The notes: generated by a model not told the origin, from the letters alone. DNA of 64,000 nt from Abyssalbus ytuae (GCF_022807975.1 NZ_CP094358.1:4030001-4094000); one strand, 5' to 3'; numbered from the stretch's first letter, positions 18,958-28,907 are shown. A program made the numbers and translations.

Positions 18958-18976
18958 TTTATAAATTATATTAATT

Positions 18977-19723
18977 ATGAGAATAATACCGGCCATAGAC
19001 ATAATTGAAGGTAAATGTGTTCGCCTTTCAAAAGGAGATTACAACACAAAAAAAATATATAATGAAAACCCTTTGGAAATAGCAAAGCAATTTCAGGATC
19101 ACGGAATTGAATATTTGCATTTAGTAGATCTGGATGGCGCTAAAAGTAAGCATATTGTCAATCATAAAGTATTATATGAGATAGCTGCTAAAACTAATTT
19201 AAAGGTAGATTTTGGCGGTGGATTAAAATCGGATGAAGATTTACGAATTGCTTTTGAAAATGGTGCTAATCAAATTACCGGAGGAAGTATTGCCGTTAAG
19301 AATCCCGGCAAATTCAAAAATTGGTTGGATATCTACGGAAGTGATAAAATTATTCTGGGAGCTGATGCCCATAATGAAAAAGTAGCAGTGAGTGGCTGGC
19401 AGGAAGAATCAAATGAAGAACTGATCCCTTTTATAAAAAAGTTTCAAAGTGAGGGTATCAAATATATTATTTGCACAGATATTTCTAAAGACGGAATGCT
19501 CCAGGGACCATCATTTGGATTATACCAAAAAATACTAAAAGAATGTCATTCTGAGGCTCTCGGAACATCTTTAAAATTAATAGCTTCCGGTGGTATTTCT
19601 TCTTTTGATGAGCTGCCTGAACTTGCCCGGTTAGGTTGTGAAGGAACAATTATTGGCAAAGCTATTTATGAAGGAAGAATAACTTTAAAACAATTGGAAA
19701 ATTATAATATGAACGTAAATTAG
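18977..19723 (+). CDS. hisA: ProFAR isomerase HisA, with a small in-frame insertion
   Basis: TIM-barrel isomerase acting on ProFAR in step 4. Residues expected for catalysis and phosphate binding are present: [20 protein letters not shown] with Asp8, VDFGGGLKS (about 77), [13 protein letters not shown] (about 167) and ASGGISS (about 203). Between KILKE (about 185-189) and LKLIASGG there is an unusually long stretch CHSEALGTS (190-198), about six residues more than I expect for the family. It is encoded by DNA resembling a dispersed repeat (19544-19570). The stop codon TAG itself lies in an ATTAGAAGTACG repeat. Confidence 0.95.
   Translation: MRIIPAIDIIEGKCVRLSKGDYNTKKIYNENPLEIAKQFQDHGIEYLHLVDLDGAKSKHIVNHKVLYEIAAKTNLKVDFGGGLKSDEDLRIAFENGANQITGGSIAVKNPGKFKNWLDIYGSDKIILGADAHNEKVAVSGWQEESNEELIPFIKKFQSEGIKYIICTDISKDGMLQGPSFGLYQKILKECHSEALGTSLKLIASGGISSFDELPELARLGCEGTIIGKAIYEGRITLKQLENYNMNVN
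19544..19570 (+). repeat. Dispersed repeat fragment inside hisA
   Basis: The 27-nt stretch begins TGTCATTCTGAGG and ends GGAACATCT. It resembles the widespread TGTCATTCTGAGCG...GAATCT intergenic repeats, also seen in this window as an inverted pair at 55966-56039. It stays in frame as CHSEALGTS. Confidence 0.5.
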
Positions 19724-19730
19724 AAGTACG
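19719..19730 (+). repeat. ATTAGAAGTACG repeat, copy 2
   Basis: Exact 12-mer overlapping the hisA stop codon. It is followed at 19773-19805 by several repeats of ACTTCTAACTT, the partial complement of the same unit, so the whole hisA-hisF gap is built from this repeat. Confidence 0.6.
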
Positions 19731-19811
19731 AAATTAGGAGTTATGATAATTGCGGGATAACTACGCAAATCTACTTCTAACTTCACACTTCTAACTTCTA
19801 ACTTTAGAATT

Positions 19812-20567
19812 GTGTTAACAAAAAGAATAATACCTTGTTTAGATATTAAAAATGGGCGTACTGTAAAAGGTATAAATTTTTTAGGCCTCAGGGATGCCGG
19901 AGATCCGGTAGAATTGGCAGCCCGTTATGCCGATGAAGGTGCTGATGAGTTGGTCTTTCTTGATATTTCAGCTACGGAAGAGCGTAGAAAAACATTGGCG
20001 GATTTGGTGCTTCATGTAGCAGAAAAAGTAAATATTCCGTTTACAGTCGGAGGTGGAATTTCATCTGTAGATGATGTGGATATTTTATTAAAATGCGGAG
20101 CCGATAAAGTTTCAGTTAACTCATCGGCAGTAAAAAATCCACGGTTAATTAATGATCTCGCCGCCAAATTTGGTAGTCAGTGTGTGGTAGTTGCCATAGA
20201 TGCCAGGCAAATTGACGGGGAATGGAAAGTGCATTTAGTAGGAGGTAAAGTTCCCACGGAGTTAGACCTGTTTGAATGGGCTATGGAAGTAGAAAAGCGT
20301 GGGGCAGGAGAGATATTGTTTACTTCAATGGATCATGATGGTACTAAAAACGGTTTCGCAAATGAAGCACTTTTAAAATTGTCAAGGAGCCTGAACATCC
20401 CTATAATAGCTTCGGGAGGAGCAGGTAAGATTCAACATTTTGTTGATACTTTTATAAATGGAGAAGCTGATGCTGCCTTAGCTGCCAGTGTTTTTCATTT
20501 TAAAGAAATAGAAATCAAAGATTTAAAAACAGAATTAAAACAAAATAATATACCGGTACGTATATAG
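19812..20567 (+). CDS. hisF: Imidazole glycerol phosphate synthase cyclase subunit HisF
   Basis: TIM-barrel cyclase that combines PRFAR with ammonia from HisH to give IGP and AICAR. 251 residues. It starts at GTG (19812), since the family N-terminus [20 protein letters not shown] begins exactly there, with catalytic Asp11. Other motifs are [13 protein letters not shown] (about 76) and [11 protein letters not shown] with catalytic Asp near 130-176. The GTG start follows directly on a run of ACTTCTAACTT repeats, with no clear Shine-Dalgarno. Confidence 0.96.
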   Translation: MLTKRIIPCLDIKNGRTVKGINFLGLRDAGDPVELAARYADEGADELVFLDISATEERRKTLADLVLHVAEKVNIPFTVGGGISSVDDVDILLKCGADKVSVNSSAVKNPRLINDLAAKFGSQCVVVAIDARQIDGEWKVHLVGGKVPTELDLFEWAMEVEKRGAGEILFTSMDHDGTKNGFANEALLKLSRSLNIPIIASGGAGKIQHFVDTFINGEADAALAASVFHFKEIEIKDLKTELKQNNIPVRI

Positions 20568-20580
20568 TATGATTTATTCA

Positions 20581-20592
20581 ATTAGAAGTACG
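20581..20592 (+). repeat. ATTAGAAGTACG repeat, copy 3
   Basis: Exact 12-mer 13 nt after the hisF stop codon, followed by a decayed ATTTCTAATTTTACTT. Third member of the his-operon repeat set. Confidence 0.6.
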
Positions 20593-20660
20593 GTTTTTTC
20601 AAGTATATATTTCTAATTTTACTTATTACACTTTGTACCTCATATTGCAAAATTCGAATT

Positions 20661-21257
20661 ATGAATATAGATTTTACAAAAAATAACGGACTTGTACCGG
20701 CGATAATTCAGGATATAGACACTAGAAAAGTTTTAATGCTTGGGTATATGAATGAAGAAGCCTACCGACAAACTATTGAAACAAAAAAAGTTACTTTTTT
20801 TAGCAGGACTAAAAACAGATTATGGACTAAAGGGGAAGAAAGCGGTAACTACCTTAACCTTGTTGATGTTAAAAACGATTGCGACAATGACACCTTATTA
20901 GTTAGAGTTCATCCTGCTGGCCCCACATGTCATAAAGGAACAGATACCTGTTGGGGCGAACAGAATATTTTTTCTTATGGGTTTTTATCAAAGTTGGAAG
21001 AGGTTATTAAGGACAGAAAAGAGAATCGTTCGGAAAAAAGTTATGTATCGTCTTTATTTAAAAGCGGAATTAATAAAATAGCCCAAAAGGTAGGAGAGGA
21101 AGCAGTTGAAACAGTAATTGAAGCAAAAGACAACAATGATGAGCTGTTTTTAAATGAATGTGCAGATCTTTTATTTCATTATTTAATATTACTGCAGGCA
21201 AAAGGTTTTAAATTAGAGGATATAGCGAGTGTGCTTAGAAAAAGGCACAACAAATAA
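20661..21257 (+). CDS. hisI: Bifunctional PR-AMP cyclohydrolase / PR-ATP pyrophosphatase
   Basis: A 198-residue HisIE fusion catalysing steps 3 and 2. Residues 1-105 are the Zn cyclohydrolase, with FFSRTKNRLWTKGEESGN (about 35-52), DNDTLLVRVHPAGPTCHKG and CWGEQNIF. Residues 108-198 are the MazG-like pyrophosphatase, with KVGEEAVETVIEAKDN (about 147-162), the metal-binding Glu cluster. It closes the operon; the stop codon is about 30 bp before the inserted IS element. Confidence 0.96.
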   Translation: MNIDFTKNNGLVPAIIQDIDTRKVLMLGYMNEEAYRQTIETKKVTFFSRTKNRLWTKGEESGNYLNLVDVKNDCDNDTLLVRVHPAGPTCHKGTDTCWGEQNIFSYGFLSKLEEVIKDRKENRSEKSYVSSLFKSGINKIAQKVGEEAVETVIEAKDNNDELFLNECADLLFHYLILLQAKGFKLEDIASVLRKRHNK

Positions 21258-21297
21258 TTTATATAATCCAGTAGTATCCTATAAACTGTGTAAATAG

Positions 21298-21329
21298 AAA
21301 ATAACGGGGGTCATGACCCCCGTTATTTT
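21298..21329. terminator. Perfect palindrome in the IS left end, terminator-like
   Basis: A 26-bp perfect palindrome at 21301-21326 with half-site ATAACGGGGGTCA, extended by AAA/TTT and followed by T residues. As RNA it would form a strong hairpin. It lies between the IS end and the transposase ATG, so it should block read-through from the his operon into the transposase. Confidence 0.7.
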
Positions 21330-21356
21330 TTTGTTTAACTTTAAATTTTACACAGG

Positions 21357-22553
21357 ATGAAAAAAGAAGATTTATTTAATGATGAATTTCTAAAACAGTT
21401 CAAAACAGGAGAAGAACTGAACAGTTTTCTAAAAGCCCTCCAAAAGCGAGGGATCGAAAAAATGCTTGAAGGTGAATTAGATGGTCATTTAGGCTATGAC
21501 AAGCATCAAAAATCCGATACATCCAATGCCCGCAACGGGTATGGTGAAAAGAAAGTGAAGACCAGTTTTGGGGAATCCCAGATTAAGGTTCCCCGGGACA
21601 GGGAAGCTTCCTTCAACCCCATGATCGTACCCAAACGGGGTAATATGGTCGATGGATTGGAAAATGTCATTGTCTCGCTTTATGCCAAAGGGATGAGCAA
21701 TAGCGATATCGAAGAGCAGATCCGTGAGGTTTATAATTTTGATGTGTCAACCTCGACCATCTCCCGGATCACCGAAAAGGTAAGCAATGATATTGTTGCC
21801 TGGCAGAACCGTCCCCTGGAATCGCTCTACATGATTGTCTGGATGGACGGGATTGTTTTCAAGGTTCGGGAAAATTCCAAAGTGATCAACAAAACTGTTT
21901 ATATGGCGGTGGGACTTCGTCAGGATGGGATCAAAGAAGTCCTGGGCTTATGGTTGGGCAAAAATGAATCAGCTGCCTTCTGGATGCATGTGCTGACCGA
22001 TATCAAGGCCCGGGGTGTAGAAGATATCCTCATTACGGCTACTGACAATTTAAACGGCTTTACTGAAACCATCAAGAACGTTTTCCCGCAATCCACGACC
22101 CAGGTTTGTGTGGTACACCAAATACGCAATGCTTCACGGTATGTGGTCTGGAAAGATAAAAAGGATTTTACAGCTGATATGAAGCATATTTACAATGCCC
22201 CTAACAAGCAGGCAGCCAAGGCTGCTTTGGAGGATTTTGCTACACGTTGGGAGTCCAAGTATGCCTATGCGGTCAAAAGCTGGAGGGAACATTGGGAAGA
22301 GCTTACCGCCTTCTTCGACTTTCCGGTGGAGATTAGAAAAATCATTTACACCACCAACCTGATTGAAAACCTCAATGGAAAAATTAGAAAATACACCAAA
22401 AACAAACTCTCATTTCCAACCGATGAAGCTGTGATGAAATCCGTATATTTGGCCTTAAGGGAAGCCACCAAAAAGTGGACACAGCCTATTCGAAATTGGG
22501 GAGTGATTCTCAACCAGTTCTTAACTTTATTTGAAGATAGGGTCAAGCTTTAA
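21357..22553 (+). CDS. IS256-family transposase
   Basis: A 398-residue DDE transposase of the mutator type, apparently complete. The acidic triad fits [10 protein letters not shown] (Asp164), TATDNLNGF (Asp230) and [17 protein letters not shown] (Glu337). The family C-x2-H motif is CVVHQIRN (251-258). The N-terminal region has [14 protein letters not shown] and [13 protein letters not shown], typical of IS256 relatives. No frameshift or stop interrupts it. Confidence 0.96.
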   Translation: MKKEDLFNDEFLKQFKTGEELNSFLKALQKRGIEKMLEGELDGHLGYDKHQKSDTSNARNGYGEKKVKTSFGESQIKVPRDREASFNPMIVPKRGNMVDGLENVIVSLYAKGMSNSDIEEQIREVYNFDVSTSTISRITEKVSNDIVAWQNRPLESLYMIVWMDGIVFKVRENSKVINKTVYMAVGLRQDGIKEVLGLWLGKNESAAFWMHVLTDIKARGVEDILITATDNLNGFTETIKNVFPQSTTQVCVVHQIRNASRYVVWKDKKDFTADMKHIYNAPNKQAAKAALEDFATRWESKYAYAVKSWREHWEELTAFFDFPVEIRKIIYTTNLIENLNGKIRKYTKNKLSFPTDEAVMKSVYLALREATKKWTQPIRNWGVILNQFLTLFEDRVKL

Positions 22554-22580
22554 AAAAAACCTGACCCTCGTATTTTTAAA

Positions 22581-23438
22581 TTACACACTTTTTGGGATAG
22601 TGTCTATAATCCTTTCGGTATGAGTGTATACGTTAAAACTGTTTTCTTTATGAAATCCTGTAAGCGTTATATTATTTGCATGAGCTAACTGCACAGACAG
22701 ACTGGAAGGAGCACCCACGGCCACTATAAAAGGTATTCCTGCTTTTACAGCTTTTTGAACAAGTTCGAAACTGATCCTTCCGCTCAGAAATAATATATGA
22801 TTATTAAGGGGTAATAATTCATTAAGAAAAGCCTCTCCAATTAGTTTATCCAAAGCATTATGTCTGCCAATATCTTCTTTTGCTAAGAGTAATTCCCCTT
22901 TCAGGTCAAATAATGCACAGCCATGTATTCCACCTGTAAATTTAAAAACAGTTTGTTTTTGTATAAGCTTATCTCCTAATTCCCATAATATTTCCCGTGA
23001 AATACGATGATCATTTTTTTTACCAGTTTCATTAAATTGTCTTGTTATAAAATCCACGCCGGTTTTTCCACATACACCGCAGCTTGAGGTGGTATAAAAA
23101 TGTTTATTCAGTTTATTAAAGTCGAGAGTGATGTTAGGAGATAATTTTACAATTATTATATTTTGTTTTTCTTCTTCTTTTGTATTATTACAGTATCTGA
23201 TTTGTAAAATATCCTGATTAGAACTGATTATATTTTCATTAAAAAGGAATCCTATAACCAGGTCAAAATCATTTCCGGGAGTACGCATGGTGATAGATAA
23301 AGTATTTTCTACCCATTCACCGTTTTGAATATGATGAAGCTTTATTTGCAAAGGCTCCTCGACTACTATCAAATCATTTTTCGACTTAGAGTTAAGTTTA
23401 TTGATTTTCAGTATCTTATGGTTTTTTACTTTATTCAA
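22581..23438 (-). CDS. fdhD: Formate dehydrogenase accessory sulfurtransferase FdhD
   Basis: A 285-residue protein that transfers sulfur from a cysteine desulfurase to the molybdenum cofactor, activating formate-dehydrogenase-type enzymes. The catalytic CGxC loop is SSCGVCGKTG (about 115-124). Other motifs are GGIHGCALFD, EDIGRHNALDKLIG and LFLSGRISFELVQKA. It is 8 bp downstream of the FdhF/YdeP-type oxidoreductase, its likely client. The stop codon and last two codons lie in the terminal repeat of the IS256 element, so the last residues probably replace the original tail. Confidence 0.95.
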   Translation of the reverse strand: MNKVKNHKILKINKLNSKSKNDLIVVEEPLQIKLHHIQNGEWVENTLSITMRTPGNDFDLVIGFLFNENIISSNQDILQIRYCNNTKEEEKQNIIIVKLSPNITLDFNKLNKHFYTTSSCGVCGKTGVDFITRQFNETGKKNDHRISREILWELGDKLIQKQTVFKFTGGIHGCALFDLKGELLLAKEDIGRHNALDKLIGEAFLNELLPLNNHILFLSGRISFELVQKAVKAGIPFIVAVGAPSSLSVQLAHANNITLTGFHKENSFNVYTHTERIIDTIPKSV

Positions 23439-23446
23439 AAGTTTAA

Positions 23447-25723
23447 TTATTTTTTCTCAGCTTTTTCTATACTTACTTCTACAAATTTTGAGGCAGGGCA
23501 TTTGCTTTCCGGAGACATGTTATTTATTGATATTAAAACATTGCCTTCAGGAAAATACATAGCAACACAGCCTTGGGTTATTTCATATTCAACCACCTTT
23601 AAATTTTTCAGTTGTCTTTGTTCTCCTTCAAAATAACTGGTTACATTCACCAGATCTTTCTCTTTTAGGTTTAAAATGTTCATATCGGTTTTATTCATCA
23701 TCAGAACATTTCTTTCGTTATATATTCCCCGGTACCTGTCACTTAAGCTATATATTGTAGTGTTAAACTGGTCGTGGCTGCGTATGGTCATTAAAATATA
23801 GTGAGTGGGATCTATTTTATGATGAGGAAGCGGATTAACAGTTAAATGGGCTTTTCCTGTTTTTGTATTAAAAATACCTTCCCTTGCACCGTTGGGAAGA
23901 TAAAATCCGCCAGCTTGCCTGACACGTACATTGTAATCATCAAATCCTGGTATAATTTCTTCTATTTTATCCCGTATTTTATCATAATCTTTTGCATAGG
24001 TTATCCAATCCGTCATGCTTTTTTCCTTTAAAGTTTCAAAAGCAAGTTCACATATTATGGAGGTTTCACTTTTCAAATCTTCGGAAACAGGGGATAAATC
24101 GCCCATAGACATTCGTATTCTCCCTGCAGTATCTTCGGTAGTCACAAACTGTGGTCCTTTAGATGTTTTATCAATTTCTGTTCTGCCCAGGCAAGGCAAT
24201 ATTATAGCAGTTTTGCCATGAACCAAATGGCTCCTGTTAAGTTTTGTGGATATGTGTACGGTGAGATCACATTTTTTCATACCTTTTGTTACAAGGTTAG
24301 TATCCGGAGTGGCCATTAAAAAATTACCTCCTAAACCAAAAAACACTTTTGTTTTTCCTTTAGTCATTGCCTTTACAGCTTCAATTGTTGCGTATCCATG
24401 TTTTCGTGGAGGTTCAAAGTCAAAAGCCTTACCTAATTTATCTAAAAACTCTTCGGGCATCTTTTCCCAAATTCCCATTGTTCTGTCTCCCTGTACATTA
24501 CTATGCCCCCTAACAGGAAGAGTACCGGCTCCTGCTTTTCCAATAGCTCCTTTTAATAATAATAAATTTACAATTTCTCTTATGGTATCTTCTCCGTTTT
24601 TATGCTGTGTAACTCCCATGGCCCATGCAATAATAATCTTCTTTTTGTCTCTTATCATTGATGCAGCTTTATAAACTTTTTTGGAAGGAATTCCACTTAA
24701 ATATATGAGTTCGTCTAAATTTTCTTTTTCGATGGAAGCAATTAACTCTTTATAACCTGTTGTGGAGTTTTTTATAAAGTTGTGATCAAACACACTACCG
24801 GACAATAATTTATCTTCTTCATGAAGTATTTTAATAATGGCTTTTAAAAGAGCTATATCTCCATTAATTTTTACCTGTAAATACAAATCCTGAATACTGG
24901 TAGGTTTACCAATCCATTCCCATGGTTTTTGCGGGTTCCGGAACTGCATAAAACCGGTTTCTGGTAAGGGATTTACCGCAATAATTTTTCCGCCGTTTTT
25001 TTTGAGTCTTTGCAGGGAGGTGAGCATTCTGGGAGCATTGGTTCCGGGATTTTGACCAATAATCATTAACAAATCTGTTTCTTCCAGATCGTTTAAAGTT
25101 ACTGATGCTTTTCCTATGCCTGTAGTTTCAGATAAAGCCACTCCACTTGCCTCGTGACACATATTGGAACAATCAGGTAAATTATTGGTGCCGAATTGCC
25201 GGACAAAGCACTGGTACATAAATGCAGCTTCATTGCTAGCCCTTCCTGATGTATAAAATGTAGCTTCATCGGGAGAATCAAGAGTATTTAATTTGTTTGC
25301 AATAATATTGTATGCCTGTTTCCATGTTATAGATTGGTATTTTGAATCTCCTTCATTAATTATCATAGGGTGGGTAATTCTTCCCTGCTTTTCTAACCAA
25401 TGATCTGATTTTCCCAGAAGTTCTTCGATATTATACTGTTGAAAGAATTCAGGATCGGCTTTGTCTTTAGTTGCCTCCCAGGCAATAGCTTTTACACCGT
25501 TCTCACAATATTCTGCTATCATGGACCTGTTGTCGGGATCAGGATCAGGCCATGCACAACTGGGGCAGTCATATCCTTTTACCTGATTAAGTTTAAAGAG
25601 AGTTTTTATTCCCCTTCCAATATGCATTTCTTCCCAAATTTGATAAGCAACCGAAGAAATAGCAGGAAAACCCACCGCAATTTTTTTCTTTGACTTTAAT
25701 TTAAATTTTTTTGCCGGTTTCAT
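23447..25723 (-). CDS. FdhF/YdeP-family molybdopterin oxidoreductase
   Basis: A 758-residue bis-MGD molybdoenzyme of the YdeP type. It has an N-terminal Fe-S motif YDCPSCAWPDPDP (Cys53, Cys56), the Mo-ligand position MCHEASG (Cys189-His190, where formate dehydrogenase H has Sec-His), MGD-binding IIGQNPGTNAPRML (about 226-239), and a C-terminal MopB-CT domain (about 640-750, RSHDQFNTTIYSLSDRYRG). No partner electron-transfer subunits lie nearby, as is usual for YdeP-type enzymes. Formate is not certain as substrate. FdhD follows immediately in the same operon. Confidence 0.92.
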   Translation of the reverse strand: MKPAKKFKLKSKKKIAVGFPAISSVAYQIWEEMHIGRGIKTLFKLNQVKGYDCPSCAWPDPDPDNRSMIAEYCENGVKAIAWEATKDKADPEFFQQYNIEELLGKSDHWLEKQGRITHPMIINEGDSKYQSITWKQAYNIIANKLNTLDSPDEATFYTSGRASNEAAFMYQCFVRQFGTNNLPDCSNMCHEASGVALSETTGIGKASVTLNDLEETDLLMIIGQNPGTNAPRMLTSLQRLKKNGGKIIAVNPLPETGFMQFRNPQKPWEWIGKPTSIQDLYLQVKINGDIALLKAIIKILHEEDKLLSGSVFDHNFIKNSTTGYKELIASIEKENLDELIYLSGIPSKKVYKAASMIRDKKKIIIAWAMGVTQHKNGEDTIREIVNLLLLKGAIGKAGAGTLPVRGHSNVQGDRTMGIWEKMPEEFLDKLGKAFDFEPPRKHGYATIEAVKAMTKGKTKVFFGLGGNFLMATPDTNLVTKGMKKCDLTVHISTKLNRSHLVHGKTAIILPCLGRTEIDKTSKGPQFVTTEDTAGRIRMSMGDLSPVSEDLKSETSIICELAFETLKEKSMTDWITYAKDYDKIRDKIEEIIPGFDDYNVRVRQAGGFYLPNGAREGIFNTKTGKAHLTVNPLPHHKIDPTHYILMTIRSHDQFNTTIYSLSDRYRGIYNERNVLMMNKTDMNILNLKEKDLVNVTSYFEGEQRQLKNLKVVEYEITQGCVAMYFPEGNVLISINNMSPESKCPASKFVEVSIEKAEKK

Positions 25724-26054
25724 ATAATACTAACGGGTTAGCCTTATTATTAAATTCAGTAAGTTGATATGATTTATAATGCTGTTATTTTAATTTTTTT
25801 TTGCACCATATTTTTGGTCTTTCTCATCAAATAAAATTTCCCTGCGTTCTTCGGGAATTATTATTGGTATTAATATATTTTTGAATTGAAATTAATAAGG
25901 GAAAAAGTAAGAGCAAAGAAAGTTTCATACGGATTAATTAATAGTTGTTTGATTACTCTAATTTAACCAAAAAAGGTGAGTATTCTTTAATTCTCAATAT
26001 TTTAACTCTATTATAGTATCAGAGATTTATTAAAATAAGGAAGGAAACTATAAT
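25724..26054. other. 331-bp gene-free stretch
   Basis: AT-rich spacer between the molybdoenzyme start and the YitT stop codon (both minus strand). It must hold the promoter of the molybdoenzyme operon, but I see no exact TAnnTTTG on the minus strand close to the start. A short TTCCC...GGGAA inverted repeat lies at 25838-25857. No coding potential seen. Confidence 0.5.
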
Positions 26055-27032
26055 TCATTTAATTTTCTTCAAAGGTTTTTTCTTGATCATACCGCCTTTT
26101 GTGTCTTTAACCGATGTCATTATTATAAAAGCATTTTCATCAATCTTATCTATTTCGGTTTTTAGCTTAGACATTTCAAGCCTGGTAATTACCGTATAAA
26201 CTATATCAACCATTTCACGGTTGCCATTTTCTTTTGAATAGCCTCTCTGACCTTTAAAAATTGTGCAGCCCCGTCCCATTTTTTCAATAATGGCCAATCT
26301 TATTTCTTCACTTTTATACGAAATTATGTTCACACCCATAAATTCTTCAATACCATCAATTACAAAATCAACAGTTTTGGAGGCCGCGAAGTACGTTAGT
26401 ATTGCGTACAGGGCAATTTCTACGGATAGCAGATAGGCAGCAGTTATAAAAATGAATAAATTAAATATAAGTATAACGTTCCCGACACTTAAACTTGTTT
26501 TCCGGCTTAAATAAATAGCAAGAACCTCGGTACCATCAATTATGGCACCGCCTCTTATAGCCATACCAATGCCAAGACCAAGAAAAAGTCCTCCGAATGT
26601 TGCGATGAGTATTTTATCATGTGTTATAGCAGGGTAGGGAATAAAGGCAACCGCCAGAGACAGTAAAAAAATACCCAGAATACTTTTAACAGAAAATCTT
26701 TTGCTTATGGCAAAAAATGCCAAAACCAAAAAAGGAAGGTTTAGAAAGAAGATTAAGACAGAGAGAGGCAATCCGGTAAGTTCTTTAATTATTAATGAAA
26801 TACCTGTAACACCACCATCTATAAATGAACCCGGAAGTAAAAAGCCTTTTAACCCGAATGAAGCAGAAATAACTCCCGTTATTAAATAAAATATGTCATA
26901 AAGTTCATGTTTTATTTCTATTTGTACATCATGAACTCTTTCTCTAAAAAGCTTCTGGTTACCTTCATCTTTCTTTTTTTTGTGGTAACGCTTTAATGAC
27001 CTGAATATAAATTTTTGAAATATAGGATTCAT
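26055..27032 (-). CDS. YitT-family membrane protein (DUF161 plus DUF2179)
   Basis: A 325-residue inner-membrane protein. After a basic cytoplasmic N-terminus (about 1-40) come five or six hydrophobic helices (about 45-235) with the YitT signatures GFLLPGSFIDGGVTGISL and GGAIIDGTEVLAIYLSRKT. A soluble C-terminal DUF2179-like domain follows (about 240-315, with GCTIFKGQRGYSKENGNREMV trimmed by eye). Function is unproven; relatives are often annotated as membrane transporters. It is in line with DUF3050 and guaC, with a 41-bp gap. Confidence 0.88.
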   Translation of the reverse strand: MNPIFQKFIFRSLKRYHKKKKDEGNQKLFRERVHDVQIEIKHELYDIFYLITGVISASFGLKGFLLPGSFIDGGVTGISLIIKELTGLPLSVLIFFLNLPFLVLAFFAISKRFSVKSILGIFLLSLAVAFIPYPAITHDKILIATFGGLFLGLGIGMAIRGGAIIDGTEVLAIYLSRKTSLSVGNVILIFNLFIFITAAYLLSVEIALYAILTYFAASKTVDFVIDGIEEFMGVNIISYKSEEIRLAIIEKMGRGCTIFKGQRGYSKENGNREMVDIVYTVITRLEMSKLKTEIDKIDENAFIIMTSVKDTKGGMIKKKPLKKIK

Positions 27033-27073
27033 TAGCTTTAAAGAAAAGTTTGCTGTTTATTAAGTTAATGTTT

Positions 27074-27886
27074 TTATCTTAAAACAGCTTCATTTTCTTT
27101 CATAATACAATTTTGTATTGCATCCCAAAGTTTTATTCGGTGAAAAAGAGCTTTTTTGGCTGTACTTAATACTTCTTCCCATTTTTGATCATCATTTTTG
27201 CATAATTCCTCAATCATTTGTAATGATAAAGGGCCGTGTTCATCACCATCAAGTTCAATATGGCGTTGAAGATAATATACCAGTTTGCTGTAGAGTTTAT
27301 TCTCAGAATCTGCTTCACTTAGTATTTTCAAAAACATGTCGGGAATTAAATCTTCCCTGCCAAAGGTAAATGCCGAAGCTATTATATGAGGTTCATTAGT
27401 ATCAATTATATTGAAAGAAAAGCTGACAAAGTTTTTAACCTCATTATCAATATTTATTGCAGATAGGGATGTGAAGACATCATTCCCTTTTTTAATTGTA
27501 TCTAAGAAAGTGTTAATATTGTTTGTATCTGCATTTATTTGATACATTGCTTCCAAATACATTTCAAAATGGCTTTTAGCTTCTCCCAGTTCATTCACAT
27601 CACTTTCTTCACCTAGTACAATTTCATTGATGAATCTTGAAATAACAGGATTGTTTGAAGGAACCCACGGAATTTGAACATTTGTGAGTTTTATTTGTAG
27701 TGCTTTCAGCAGTGACATAAAATCCCATACAGCAAATACATGATGCTCCATAAAAATTCGTATGTCACTCACAGAATTTAATGTTTTGTATAATTCATGA
27801 TTACCTAAATGCTCCTTTAATTCTTTAAGTTCGTTCTCAATATAGGTTATATGTTTTGTCATCTCTTTAATTTGAAAAAATTTCAT
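27074..27886 (-). CDS. DUF3050 family protein
   Basis: A 270-residue helical protein matching DUF3050, whose members have a haem-oxygenase-like fold in my recollection. Visible are the N-terminal [20 protein letters not shown] (about 30-49) and [14 protein letters not shown], a central [15 protein letters not shown], and C-terminal [20 protein letters not shown] (about 202-221), which has conserved His residues suited to metal or haem binding. The start at 27886 overlaps the guaC stop by 20 bp and has AGGA nine bases upstream, so the genes are coupled. Function unknown. Confidence 0.82.
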   Translation of the reverse strand: MKFFQIKEMTKHITYIENELKELKEHLGNHELYKTLNSVSDIRIFMEHHVFAVWDFMSLLKALQIKLTNVQIPWVPSNNPVISRFINEIVLGEESDVNELGEAKSHFEMYLEAMYQINADTNNINTFLDTIKKGNDVFTSLSAINIDNEVKNFVSFSFNIIDTNEPHIIASAFTFGREDLIPDMFLKILSEADSENKLYSKLVYYLQRHIELDGDEHGPLSLQMIEELCKNDDQKWEEVLSTAKKALFHRIKLWDAIQNCIMKENEAVLR

Positions 27887-28907
27887 TATGTTGTTCCTGT
27901 ACTCTTATAAAAGTGGTGCGTTTAGTGAGCTCTTTCAGTCTTTTTGCTCCGACATACGTACAGGTAGACCGCAGCCCTCCCAAAAAATCCTGTACGGTAT
28001 TGGCTACGGGGCCTCTAAGGGGGATTTCTACTGCTTTACCTTCACTGGACCTGTATTCTGCTACGCCACCAATATGTTTATTCATTGCTGTTTCAGAACT
28101 CATTCCGTAAAACGCTTTAAATTTTTCACCATTCCGTTCAACAATTTCTCCTCCACTTTCATTGTGTCCTGCCAGCATCCCACCCAGCATTACAAAATCG
28201 GCTCCGCCACCAAAGGCTTTGGCTATATCGCCTGGTATTTTGCATCCACCATCTGATATTATTTGCCCACCCAAACCGTGAGCCGCATCTGCACATTCAA
28301 TAATGGCTGAAAGTTGTGGATAACCAACTCCTGTTTTTATCCGGGTAGTACATACACTTCCCGGGCCAATACCTACTTTTATTATGTCAGCGCCGGCAAG
28401 AATAAGTTCTTCCACCATTTCGCCACTCACTACATTCCCGGCCATAATTGTTTTGCCGGGATACATATCACGGGTGAGTTTTACAAATTCTACAAAATGC
28501 TCGGAATAACCATTGGCAACATCAATACAAATAAACTTAATCTGAGGAAATTCCTGAATAATTTTCTTTAGTTTATTTTCATCGGTGTGACCTGTACCGG
28601 TGCTTACCGCAATATAATTGAAGATACTTTCACTACTATTATTTATAAACGATTTCCAATCATCAGGGGAATAATGCTTATGTAAGGCTGTAATTAATTT
28701 ATGCCGGGAAAGTTCAGTTGCCATTTCAAAAGTTCCAACTGTGTCCATATTGGCTGCTATTATAGGTATACCTTTCCATTCCAAACCACTGTTGCGGAAC
28801 CTGAATTCACGTTCCAGGGTTACTTCGCTTCGTGATTTTAAGGTAGAACGTTTAGGGCGAATCATTACATCTTTAAAACCTAATTTTAGATCGGCTTCAA
28901 TTCTCAT
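27867..28907 (-). CDS. guaC: GMP reductase
   Basis: Reduces GMP to IMP with NADPH, part of purine salvage. I chose the ATG at 28905-28907 (346 residues) because [20 protein letters not shown] is the family start and a GAGG precedes it by 5 nt; a longer frame begins at 28961. Features are [13 protein letters not shown] (about 50-62), [16 protein letters not shown], and the catalytic Cys in [17 protein letters not shown] (about 180-196). There are no CBS domains, which separates it from IMP dehydrogenase. Confidence 0.95.
   Translation of the reverse strand: MRIEADLKLGFKDVMIRPKRSTLKSRSEVTLEREFRFRNSGLEWKGIPIIAANMDTVGTFEMATELSRHKLITALHKHYSPDDWKSFINNSSESIFNYIAVSTGTGHTDENKLKKIIQEFPQIKFICIDVANGYSEHFVEFVKLTRDMYPGKTIMAGNVVSGEMVEELILAGADIIKVGIGPGSVCTTRIKTGVGYPQLSAIIECADAAHGLGGQIISDGGCKIPGDIAKAFGGGADFVMLGGMLAGHNESGGEIVERNGEKFKAFYGMSSETAMNKHIGGVAEYRSSEGKAVEIPLRGPVANTVQDFLGGLRSTCTYVGAKRLKELTKRTTFIRVQEQHNEIFSN

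Larger units (their letters stand above)
21286..22588 (+). mobile_element. Intact IS256-family insertion sequence
   Basis: The transposase gene is bordered by imperfect inverted repeats of about 26 bp: left GTGTAAATAGAAAATAACGG... from 21288, right (reverse complement of 22561-22586) GTGTAATTTAAAAATACGAG.... Both converge on GGGTCA at their inner ends. I could not fix the outer ends precisely or find a convincing 8-bp target duplication. The element has higher G+C than its surroundings, consistent with recent arrival. It lies between hisIE and fdhD. Confidence 0.85.

Noticed and set aside
21270-22605. Target-site duplication of the IS256 element
   Set aside because: No identical 8-bp flanks could be placed by eye; the exact ends are uncertain.
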